From: Porpolomopsis calyptriformis
Lineage: Eukaryota > Basidiomycota > Agaricomycetes > Agaricales > Hygrophoraceae
Direction of reading: 5' to 3'
Length of the DNA: 64,000 bases
NCBI GenBank assembly: GCA_951640195.1
Contig: OX621169.1
Location: 372,001-436,000 of the forward strand
The translations under genes and the position numbers were made by a program. This document shows positions 54,264 through 64,000 of this stretch, piece by piece; positions within the stretch are counted from its first letter, which is position 1, and each line of letters begins with the position of its first letter. The notes beneath the pieces are model-generated. The model was not told the DNA's origin and searched no databases. It was given only the letters and a program-made list of their open reading frames with translations.

Positions 54264-57200
54264 CTATTCGTCCTGGTCATCCTCATTGAATACAGTCCTA
54301 GCGAGGCCATGCTTTCTATCAATGATACCCCACTTTCCTCGAGTACGTATGCGTTGATACGTCTGCTTCGTGTATGAGAACCGAACACAGAACAAGGTGC
54401 GAGGACAACTATAAAGAGTCTCGACACAGTCTATGATCGATAATCGTGGAAAGGGAGTCTTCGACTGTTCGCGAACGAGATCGATCGGGGAATCAGAAGG
54501 ATCGGAAAGTCGAAAGAGGAAGTCTTAGAAGATCTAAAGAGGATCTAGACTCGAGAGTGAGAGAGAAGCGAATATCTAACTTGTTTTATCACTAGCTACA
54601 ACATACAGTATATATATCTTCTAGTACAAGGATCCCTTTGAGTGTATATGATAAAAGGGGAGCCTCTCTAATGATCTAAGGGGAAAGTAGTGAATAGGAA
54701 TGAAGGAATCGAATGAAAAAGGGAGAAATAGAAGAGAACTGATGCCTTTGAATAGTGTCTTCCCTTTGATATACAAACTTTCATTCGTGTTCGGAAAGCT
54801 TCGATCACGTTCGGAGCGTTCGATGATTCTCGAAGTTGTTTGGGACGTTCGGGAGCTATCAGGAGCGTTCGGAGGGTTCGAGTTCGTGTTCGAAGGACTT
54901 GGTAGGCGTCTAGTATTCATATAGTTGAATATACGGTGCTCAGGGGATGGAGGGGTCGTATCAGCGTCCAATGACATTCTTGATGTTCCTTATATCTGTC
55001 ACAATGGGGGCGTACATTATTCGATAGTCCGTAAGTTCCACTGTCGCGTCCTTGTTGCCTGTATCACATGGGGTTATCAGAGCGAGAATTTGAAGATTTC
55101 CGTGAAGATTCCCGAAGACCATGTTGTCTGGTAATCTATAAACTAAAATCATATCTAGTTGCCTGTATCCAACACTGCATACAGTGTTACGGCCTGATCC
55201 GTAGTTAACTTCAAACTGTTGAAAATGAGCACTGTTCGAAACAGTAGGAAAATCTACACACACGAACATAGGATGCATCTCTCTCATCAAGTCTTGAAAC
55301 GTTGCACTTTCCAGACACGCTGCGAATTGAGTCGCCCTTTCCACGGATGCGGAATTTCCCCCAGACATCCATGACTTGCGGTAAGCATTGCGCTAATACT
55401 GCCTGGTGTCCACCAACCACACCTACAAAGTAGGTTACCAATCGAGTATGCAAATCGCTGGGAATGGGTTGATTTGCTCGAAAAGGAGTGCAGAACACTT
55501 GGTCAGGATCTATCCACAGTTGTAAGTCTCATACATCATTAAAAAAAACTGGTACATACATTCAGGATACATCCTTTCATTGCGTTTGGGATCATCACCA
55601 CGGTCGTCACGATAAATTGCAAGTTCAGCTTCAAGACTATAGCATGCGCCCAATTGACCTACATAGCTCGTATGTAGCACCTGTTTGTCTAGGTTAGCCC
55701 ATGGCCAACGATGGGAATGCAGTCCCATCTGGAGCAGACCACAGAAACGTTCCATGAAGAACATCCATGTGGTCCACACTGGCCCGCAGTGTCGGATGTC
55801 GCGTACCACATGCAGTAGGCCATGTAGGGTTAGCGTGCATACTGACAATCTAATCTCTTGGTAGCGATAGTAATACCTAGTAGGAAGGTTACATTCAGCT
55901 TGCTCAGCTAGATGTAGTCAAGAAAACTCACCTTTCAAATGTTTTAACCCACTTGATGACTGAAATTTCCAGGGTGTCGAGTTCCTCGAGTGTGATTTCA
56001 AATTTCAGCATCGTTTTCATGATTGCAATAAGCTGAATCATATGATCGTAGTATTTTGCGTGTTGAAAACAATTCTTCATGACATGCGGGGTGACATACA
56101 TGAACCAGAAGCCCCATGACTCGGCAGTGAAGGATGCACAATCATCCGCGATATTTCCTAGAACACGTACAAAGGCTGAAGGGATATCGCGAATGGCTTT
56201 AGCAGTCTCTTGGCCGATAGTCTCCCAAATCTTTGAGTTGATCTCAAAGTCTGAGCCTGGCTCAATTCCTAGGAAGCGACCAGTCCACAGCTTCACAAGG
56301 TTTGGGACGTCGTTTTCAAGGAGCAGATGGAACCATTCCCATGGACAAGATCTAGCATAGTTGATCGAGTGAACGCGGGATAGTGCAGGTGTGTGTCGTA
56401 TGCCATGGTCTTTAGCTATTTTTTCATGCTCTTTTTTGGATGGGGCATCATGGATTTCCTGGAGAACTTGATTGAAGCTCTCGTGGGTTCGGTATGGTAG
56501 GTTAGCGGGGTCAAACAATGGTCGATCTTGACCATGAGGTGTCGTCAAAGGTACATAATAATTTTTCCCTCTGCTATGGATTTTTCATACACCTCTGATA
56601 GTGCATGACTGACAGGGTACAATGGAGTTCACACCTTTGAGACCAAGAACCTTGTCAATAGCTATAATATTGCCAAGCTTGAAGATAACATATGCATGCA
56701 TGTCGAAAGTCTTTATGTCTTCTGCATCAAACATAGGCACGCCTATTGCAAGCTGTGCAAGCTCGTCATCCAGAGGAGCCAGGAAAGACTCAACGTCTTT
56801 GGGCAAATGGGGACCTAGTATGATACCAAGGCAGATAAGGTGGTCGAATTGAGTGCGTGTTTCGGGGGGGAGGTTGTAGTTTTGGAGGAGGATTGGAGTG
56901 GCAGAGGGCCCCCCCCTACGACACTTGAATAACAGATATCCATCCATAGACACTGCAAGAGCAATGTCTCATTTACCAGAGAAGTACGTATAAGGTCTTG
57001 TAATACCATCGATGACAACCTTTTGTTGGAGAAGATGGCAATAATTTTTTGAGTCAAAAACATCACGGATAGATCCTGGTTTATGGCAATAATTCGCTCG
57101 ATACGAAAGTGGTCGAATTATCTCTCTGTTTTGGTGATAGCCCTGCAGGCGAGGAATGACCGGGAGGTATGCAAACCTACGTCGTGGCCGCATCTAACGG

Positions 57201-58025
57201 TAGCGCTTTTCCTTGCAAAATGGACACTGTCTTAGGAATCTGTATTTACCTGTATAGGCCATACATGAATTGATGCAGCAGTCGTAATAGATTGACTTGA
57301 CACCAGATAGAATTCCGAGTCAATAGAGAATCTTCCATTCTGAGTCTATATCCAGCTTGTGGTTGAAAGAAAGACGCATCTGATTGAATGCATCCCTTGA
57401 CATGTTGCTCTTCACCTTCAGTATAAAGGCTTGAATGTTATCTCGATCTTCATCTAATATTCTATCATTTCCTAGGATACTATCGTTCACGAAAGAAAAA
57501 ATCTAAGAAAAGGAAAACTATGCTCACGAGTTGAGAACATCATCTCATCTTCCAACTCTTGATGCATCTGATCGAGATCAAGCAAAACGTCATCTTCAAA
57601 TTCGTCGTCCTCATCAAACTCCAAATCATCAACATCGTCTGTGATATTCAAGGCTAAACAGTCTCATATTAGGCTCTATAGATTAAGAATAATGGGTAAG
57701 AAATACATCGTAAGTGATCTGACTCATTGGATACTTCCACCAGAGGTTTGTCCTCATTTGATTGATCCCTTCTAGTTGACTCCATTGAGTGAGAACTGTT
57801 GGAATCTGACCTAGGGTCATCTTGAGTATGAGGGAAGGGGTCGGGGGGGTGCGCGACATCACCACTGTCACTGGAGATGGAGGAAGTGACCATGTTGATG
57901 TTGCTACCGTAGTCAGAATCCAACATTTGACATTCATCGGCTTTACGGTAGTGCACTTCTCTAGTTTCAGATCTGAGCCACTTGTAACAAGAGGGTGAAC
58001 ATCGACACCGTTTGCGGCCCAACAT
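54264..58025 (-). pseudogene. Tnp2-family (CACTA) transposase, interrupted by a solo LTR
   Basis: The start at 58025 encodes a cysteine-rich N-terminus (RKRCRCSPSCYKW). Further exons give CPFCKEKRYR, RRRFAYLPVIPRLQGY, the core VSMDGYLLFKCRRGG, LCLPP-like PPETRTQFDHLICLGIILG, a CQSCTIRGV zinc-ligand segment and a long C-terminal region (LHGLLHVVRDIRHCGPVW, FFMERFCGLL). In-frame stops near 57319 (TGA for CGA) and 57196 mark decay. The last exon is broken by a solo LTR at 54355-54963; removing it with one GCGT copy joins NVIGR to a tail containing GKWGIIDRKHGLARTVF, ending at 54264. The family assignment is from the conserved order of these motifs. Exon boundaries in between are approximate. Confidence 0.82.
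54355..54963. mobile_element. Solo LTR (609 bp) in the Tnp2 gene, target duplication GCGT
   Basis: Ends are perfect inverted heptamers TGATACG and CGTATCA. GCGT is duplicated outside (54351-54354 and 54964-54967). Excising it restores the Tnp2 frame into a family-typical C-terminus, which strongly supports the boundaries. Confidence 0.85.
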
Positions 58026-58208
58026 CGTGGTACTGCCTGAGAAGTAAGTGTAAGAAGTAAGTAAATAAAATAAATATAATTACATAATCCGAGTTGAAGT
58101 ATATCTGGCGCTTTTGCAGTGCTTACATCATTGTCGCGTCATCGTTGCGTCTTCCCATCATCGTTGTGTCTTCCCATCCTCGTCACATCTTCCAATCACA
58201 AGGCTCGT

Positions 58209-60970
58209 ATGGCATGAACCAAACTGAAAACACCCTCAAAATGCAAAACTGCCAACCAATTCGATGCTCTCCAAAATACCATTCATGAGATGGCGAAAGA
58301 GATCCAGGATATTGAATGTAAGTCAAAAGTCCTCATTATACATTGCTTACACCATCCTGCTTAACATCCCAGGAAAAACCAAGGCTCAAAAGCATATTCA
58401 TAGCAAGATTCACAGAGACTAAACTAAACTCATCAAGAAACCGGCTGGATCAGCAGGAAAAGCCCCTCCGAAGGGGTTCAACCTTCAGGATGCCATGGGA
58501 CTGACTGACAATAAAAGACGATACAACAAACTTTCAGTGAGTTGAATCTCAGCACCTCAATGTCTAACAAAAAGACTGATATTCATTGTTTTATAGGCTT
58601 TAGCGCATCAATATGCATGTAAATACCTTGAACTTGGCAAGATGATCACTGCTCAGGACCAAAGGAAGGTGATGTCCCTTATAGATAAGGTAAATCATTG
58701 TATCTTTGGAATGTTCGAATTTATATTTCTCACACAATTACAGATGCGAAAAGAACATCAATTTTTCCGAAAATTTGCACATGGTTGGCCTGCCCGTATC
58801 CTTGTTGCCCAGTACCTCAAGAACCATGCTACGGTACAGAGGTCTAAAAAGAACAAGTTCGCGGTGAGTAATAAAACCGTTTCACTCATGATTAATCTTT
58901 ACTTAACTCACTTACATCTCATTTAGGACTCTGAATCTGAGGCTGAATCTAGGCATAGCAGCCCCGATGGAAACATCTCTGAGTATTCCGATGACTCAGA
59001 TGACGCCAGCGCTTCTGATGACGAGGTGGATAGCGCCATACCTGAGGATGAAGATGAAGATAGACCACCTTGTAAACGTTCCAGGTTTGAAAAGGTCAGT
59101 CTCTTTTTTTCTGTGTAAACTAATGATTAATTTTTACCTTTAGGGTCAACTAACAGTGGAACATAAAGTAGCCCACCTGGAGACTAAAACGGTTGCAAAG
59201 GCAAGTCAGTGAATACCCAGTCTCCTTTTAATCACCAGACTAACTACCACATAGAAATACCCTGTATCTGAAACCATCAAGCCCGCCCCGAAACCCAAAA
59301 AAAACCTGCGAATCATTGAGGTAAGTCTTTTCAATCATCCGCGATGATTCTAATCCACTACTGCAGCAACCCGGCATCACCAATGACATCGGTATAAAGA
59401 AACACACAGCCACGACTTCTATCAAACATGTCAATGTGTGTAAAATCATGACGATTATCACTTCTCATCAACCCCACCATTGCTACAGAAATCTAGCAAA
59501 TATACCAATGAAAGCCCACAGCATGACTCAGAACCACAGAGAAGGCAGCAATGGATGACCATAGCTAGCGTAAGTCTTTTTTCTTTCGTGTCCATGATCA
59601 GCATCCTGCGACATTCCCCCTCAGGATTCTGACTCTGATGACATCAAGCCGATCAAGATAAAGCTTAAAACGAAAAAGGTGAGTCGTAGATGTGCAAAAT
59701 GTTTCGCCAGCTTTACATGATTCAATAGCCTGGATCACAGAAGGGATCAGGTAAACGTGAGTGGTCACTATTGGTTCACATATTTATCTATTGACTCTTT
59801 ACAGAAACCAAAAACCGGAAGCGCCCCCCTCTGTTTGATCCAAAGAACAACATTCCAACTGCATGCCCCATCGATGGCTGTGCAGACATCGTACCGGTCA
59901 ACCCCTCTTCATTGCTCATCAACATGTTTGAGCAACTCAAGAAGCTTAAGCACAACCCTCCACCTGGAGCAGGTATACTGTGCCAGGAGTTGCAGATATG
60001 CGCCGAAATCAAAGCAGAATGCTTGAAGATCAAACAGACGATTGTCGCGAACAAAAGAGGCTGGCTGCTCAAGATTGACTTTGCAGCGTTGCCAGATCGC
60101 ATACTGTCGATGAAGAAAGAACTCGATGAGCTATTGACAGTTGCACAAGCAAAGGAGAAGCACTACTGCTGGGAGCATTTGAATGACAAGATAAAAGTGC
60201 TTGGCATGTCGATGCGCATGTTGGCTAACAAGTCAATTTCAATGGCGCCAATGAGACTGTTCGAGATCTCACATCCTGGATAGTGAGTACTTTTATAAAT
60301 ATCAAACATGTCTATTTGATTAATATTATCTAGCTACAGACCGAAGGGTGCTATGATTATCAAAAGCACCCTTCTCCGCATGTATAATCCCATCGAGACC
60401 CCCACATATGCATTTTCTCTGCTCACTCTTTTACAGTATATGCAATGGTTTTTAGTCCCGCACATCGCGACACGTTTAATTGAAGAAGACCAGGGATGTT
60501 CATATAAAACTGCCTGGGAGGAGATGGATGCGAGCAGGCAACTCAGTGCAGCATTGCACCAAGTTGAAGACGACGATCCAGTTTTCGATGAAATCATCTG
60601 GAAAAACAATAAAGCAGCTCGCGAAGCATCCCAATGTGAGGTGGAAATGAATACCCAGGTAGGGCCGATTTGATTTCTCGACTATTACACTAAAGTCATG
60701 GCCTTTCAGAGTGCTGGAGCAACATCACAAGCTGGGCCCTCAAAATTCCCTGGCGCCTTTGACGACACACAAGTTGGTATCGATCCCCTCACTGCTCATC
60801 AAACTAATGTGATATATCAGGTTACTAGTCAAGTCCTACCCATGAAAGTGCGCAGATCCCTGCGCAAGAATGTAAGTGTTTGCCTGCCCATATATACTGA
60901 CTATAGCCCATTGCGCCTAACCAACCTATGGTGCAATGGCAATAAACAGGTCAAGCCTTCAATACCGTGA
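58209..60970 (+). pseudogene. TnpA-like second gene of the CACTA element
   Basis: Many short exons joined by GT-AG introns. In order: start with MA-stop-TKLKT (TGA at 58215-58217 where CGA fits), EMAKEIQDIE, PKGFNLQDAMGLTDNKRRYN, ALAHQYACKYLELGKMITAQ, HGWPARILVAQYLKNHA, a very acidic segment (SEYSDDSDDASASDDEVD), then LFDPKNNIPTACPIDGC in pieces, a helical region, PKGAMIIKSTLLRMYNP and a C-terminus ending VKPSIP at 60970. A further stop (TAA) lies near 58418. It has no catalytic motif; by position it resembles DNA-binding accessory proteins of CACTA elements. It diverges from Tnp2. Remnants of a relative lie at 39500-41000 and 52490-53420. Confidence 0.65.
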
Positions 60971-61683
60971 ATGAGACTTGCCTTCCTCATCAAAAGCAAA
61001 CGACAATCGCAACCAACTGCAGACTTTCACATCAATGATACCTCGCATTGCATCAAACCAGCTCGCTGACACACGTTGGCCTCAGCTGCCTGTATCCTCT
61101 AGTGTGTATTCCTAGATATTGCTCTCGTTTTCTGTCGGTGTGTATTCCTAGAGATGTTCGTCTCTCCCTGTGTTTCGCCGTTGCCTTGTGCTATAGACGC
61201 TGTAATATATGTTTCAGTTATCTGTGCACTTAAATGCACTGAAATTCAGCTGTTGGATCAATGGAAAACAGTTTTTGTACCGCTCATTTTCATACAGGAT
61301 AAGGACTAATGTACTGAAATTAAGAGAATCAATCGCTGATATTAATACGGGAAAAATACGGAATCAGTGGTGGATTTGCTGATTTTTTCAGTGAATTGGC
61401 CGCTGAAAAAATCAGCGATCAGTGACAATGAAGGTGATTGTCAGACACTGCGTCGCTGATGTTCAGTGAACGATCCACTGATGTTCAGTGGATTTACTTC
61501 CCACAGTGGTATGCTTTCGGAGCTGCCGTGACCGACACTACACCACATGTTCTAATGAGGACAGTTAACAACGAGCGTGTCCAATGTGGTTACGGAACAT
61601 ATATATATTTTTCATCCTTCTTTCAAGTCTAGATTTGAAATTGTACACTTCCTATAGTCACAACCGCGCCATTCCTCAGCTAG

Positions 61684-62693
61684 TCACCGGTCAATTGTGA
61701 TAGGTGACTTGACTACCGTCGGTCTCTTTGATAATGCAGTTGTTATACCGCCGCAACCTAGAATTGGAGTCCACCAATGGGTTAATTTGAGGAGTCGGCG
61801 TCGAGGCTTTTGGAGCACCTGGGATAGATTGAGTTTTTCAGTTACGTGTGAAATATGAAACTTGAGCAAAGCCTCACGTTTGCTAATATCATATTGGTCT
61901 CCACGCACCCGAGAAATAGTAGTCCCGTCTGCGTTAATATGCCGAAACGAATCCATCATGTGCTGATGTGGTTGAGAGACTGGTCGAAAGATCTTTTCCT
62001 GGAAAGTATGTATCATTTCCATGGTGGACGGGTCCATGCTCCCTACAATGAGAAGTTAACGGTCGCATTCGAGTGGATGGCAGTCAACTTACCGGCAGAA
62101 AGGCGATTGCCATGGACTTCGCTAACGAGCGAGTCCTGGAACTGGGCATCTACAGGCTCTTGCACTGGCTGTGTAGGGTATAGCCGATGATCAGTCGCAG
62201 GACCCAAGACCAAAGAAGACAAACCACTTTAGCAACCGAGTTGTGTTTAGTGCGGCGTCGATCATGCTCTCCAGTCATACCTTGGCTCGTAGGCTCCTGT
62301 ATCTGTAACGCGGGTGGTCAGCCGCGAGACAAAATCATGGCACAAGATCAAAGAAAGACGAACAGCGCTGGCAATCAGCTTGAGGATTAGAATGATATCT
62401 GCTTGGGTATTCGCAGGCCCTTGCTAATGAAAGTTACAACTGATAGTTAGCCTGCAAGACAAATCATGGCAAAAATGAACAACCTTAGCAATTGGCGATC
62501 GAATCATCTCTGAATTCATTAAAGCCTGGAGCTCGGTATTGCTTGGCAATGGCTGGTCTTCCTCTTGCCCATTCTAAGATATGACCGACGGCTGACTGTA
62601 AGACAAATATAATATAGGATCAAAGAAAAAACGAACGGTCTTTGGATTCAACTGGGAGTTGAGGTAATCAAGAATGGCTTTAGCAGAGTCCAT
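61684..62693 (-). CDS. Unrecognised six-exon gene with repeated phase-0 introns
   Basis: A consistent gene model starts at ATG 62693 (MDSAKAILDYLNSQLNPKT) and continues NGQEEDQPLPSNTELQAL, ADIILILKLIASA, GEHDRRRTKHNSVAKV, PVQEPVDAQFQDS, then a long last exon with FQEKIFRPVSQPHQHMMDSF and a C-terminus ending VVKSPITIDR at 61684. The first four introns are phase 0, begin GTT and share pyrimidine-rich parts such as CTTTGATC and TTGTCT; the fifth is a standard GTAAGT intron. A TATA-like TTTATAAAA lies about 30 bp upstream of the start. No domain is recognised. The frame is clean, so it may be functional. Exon choice is inferred from phase and splice sites. Confidence 0.5.
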
Positions 62694-62934
62694 GAGATGA
62701 TTCCGAGAGAAGGAAGAGGGTTTTATAAATCTCAAGGAGAGGGAGGGACACGCATCGAATTTTATCTTGCCACGAATGACGCAAGGGTTGGCATGGTAAA
62801 GACGTCCAATGGCACAGCACCCATTCATGGCTGGCTGAGCTTCAGTAACGGTCCAAATTCAACCGGGTGGGTATATTGCAGATCGGGCTGCTTGAGGCCG
62901 CGCCCGTGTGGGAGTGGCAACACTATGGAATGAC

Positions 62935-63641
62935 ATCTGCACAAATATAGTCGCTCCATAGTGTACGTCTTCTCACTCTCATCGGGCATTTCAATTCGGT
63001 CAAATCGGTCGTGTTTTCCCCTGATGGCATGCGCATCATTTCTGGATCTGGTGACAAAACTGTTTGGCTTTGGGACGCAGTCAGCGGTGCACATCTGAAT
63101 ACTTTCAATGGACATTCCGACCGGGTAAACTCAGTCGCATTTTGCCCCGATGGCACGCGTATCATTTCTGGATCTGGTGACAAAACTGTTCGGCTGTGCA
63201 CATCTGATCACTTTGAATACTTTGAACACTTTGATGGGGATTCGCAGAATGGACATTTCGGTCGCCTTTTCCCCTGATGGGATATGTATCGTTTCCGGAT
63301 ACGATGACAACATTCTGCTATGGGACGCAGTCAGTGGTGCACATTTGAAGACCTTCGACTTATATTCCATCAATGTTTCATCAATCGCCCAATCCTACAG
63401 TGTCTTCCGGAACTCGTTGTTTACCAATAGCCCAAACTCAACCAGTCCGATATTCGGTTATATCACAAAGGACGACTGGGTGCACTCCCTCACTCTGAAT
63501 CGACGTATTTGTCAGGTTCCGGTCTCTCTCAGACCACTCAAGTTGGCTGTAAACGGAGCTCGCGCAGCTTTTGCCACAACGGATGGTCGTGTCGTTATCC
63601 TTGATTTTACAGGTATAGAGGCCTATTTTCGTAACCTGTAG
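62935..63641 (+). pseudogene. NACHT-WD40 copy 5, WD40 tail remnant
   Basis: About three WD units (SPDGMRIISGSGDKTVWLWD, NTFNGHSDRVNSVAF) lead to a deletion near 63199-63205 that removes WDAVSS-like sequence and shifts the frame; the next unit (MDISVAFSPDG) and the full tail (KDDWVHSLTLNRRICQV ... EAYFRNL) follow to 63641. Its tail is closest to that of copy 4 (shared NTLNTL and FDLYSINV features). No NACHT region is present. Tail-to-tail with H1 copy C. Confidence 0.82.
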
Positions 63642-63752
63642 CTTTCCTGGAGCACCTCGTCGTTCTCTCTCGTACAACTTTCTTATGGTACAGTCATAGA
63701 TACACGGGGAATGTCAAATACAGAACGTCGTACAATTATAAACAAAACAAAA

Positions 63753-64000
63753 TTATTTAGCTGATGCCGCCTTGGAGGAAGGTTTCCTCTTCGTAGGTTT
63801 AGATCGCGATTTAGTTGGACCGGTTACGGCCTAAACACAATCAGAACGATCTCGCGTGTAGCTGATCGAAAAAAAACCCTCTTACCTTCTTTGCTTTCTT
63901 CGTAGGAGACGTTCTCTTAGTCGCGGCCGCCTTCTTCGCCCTCCGACCCGACTTGGCGGCAGATTTGTATTTCTTGGTGGTGGGCTTGCGCGGGGTGACG
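63753..64000 (-). CDS. Linker histone H1 copy C, C-terminal tail only (rest outside window)
   Basis: The minus strand reads a lysine/alanine-rich tail (KPTTKKYKSAAKSG, RRAKKAAATKRTS) and, after an intron, GPTKSRSKPTKRKPSSKAASAK in pieces, with a stop at 63753-63755. This is the third H1 copy downstream of a WD40 tail. The globular domain lies beyond 64000, so it cannot be said whether this copy is intact. The visible part has no lesion. Confidence 0.6.

Larger units (their letters stand above)
54047..61508. mobile_element. CACTA (EnSpm)-type transposon, 7.5 kb
   Basis: The ends are inverted: CACTGTGGGAAGTAAAT at 54047 and its complement ending CCCACAGTG at 61508. GTAT flanks both (54043-54046 and 61509-61512). 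Subterminal regions carry many CGCTGAT/ATCAGCG repeats (54075-54240 and 61325-61490). Inside are two divergent genes, Tnp2 on the minus strand and a TnpA-like gene on the plus strand, with about 180 bp between their starts. CACTA elements usually duplicate 2-4 bp; GTAT fits. Confidence 0.92.

Noticed and set aside
54322..54963. Alternative solo LTR start at TGATACCCC (54323)
   Set aside because: That start gives no target duplication, whereas TGATACG at 54355 gives perfect inverted ends, a GCGT duplication and restores the Tnp2 frame.

Overview
The window is from a basidiomycete fungus, almost certainly a mushroom-forming Agaricomycete. The evidence is short (about 45-60 nt) GT-AG introns, NACHT-WD40 STAND genes in tandem, a BTB gene, a Crinkler-type NTPase-nuclease gene, and basidiomycete-style hAT, Ty3/Gypsy and CACTA (Tnp2) elements. 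There is no bacterial gene organisation, and I found no tRNA, rRNA or CRISPR array.

Layout. 1-651 (-): 5' part of an integrase-core-type gene that runs off the window. 678-1652 (+): BTB pseudogene. 1680-2828: a transposon end joined to a WD40 pseudogene. 3314-3943 (-): intact MOG1 homologue, the clearest housekeeping gene. 4118-7550: complete hAT element with an 8-bp target duplication. 7691-10669 (+): apparently intact Crinkler-type effector-like protein. 10753-14219 and 14498-18320 (+): tandem NACHT-WD40 genes, the first with one nonsense codon, the second intact with 12 WD repeats. 18454-19815: decayed linker-histone H1 copy and acyl-CoA-ligase fragment. 19990-37593: a fourth NACHT-WD40 gene split by three insertions (390-bp solo LTR, 12.6-kb Gypsy-1, 1.66-kb TIR element that itself carries a solo LTR). 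37696-39245: second H1/acyl-CoA-ligase remnant. 39500-53420: remnants of an older TnpA-like gene around an unrecognised gene that carries the 9.7-kb minus-strand Gypsy-2. 54047-61508: CACTA element with divergent Tnp2 and TnpA-like genes and a nested solo LTR. 61684-62693 (-): unrecognised multi-exon gene. 62935-64000: fifth WD40 remnant followed by a third H1 copy.

How it fits together. The locus is a fast-evolving STAND-receptor cluster. A module of NACHT-WD40 followed tail-to-tail by histone H1 (and, in two copies, the start of an acyl-CoA ligase) has been duplicated, and transposons have accumulated in it. Removing each insertion together with one target duplication restores the reading frame, so the order of events can be read. 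Most nonsense codons in decayed copies look like CGA to TGA changes, as expected from loss of methylated CpG. Gypsy-1 is nearly pristine: its 1,033-bp LTRs show one difference that I noticed. It carries two accessory ORFs after pol, a GC-rich proline-rich block inside its gag frame, and a promoter packed with GATA, bZIP and HMG-type motifs. It is the most unusual object here.
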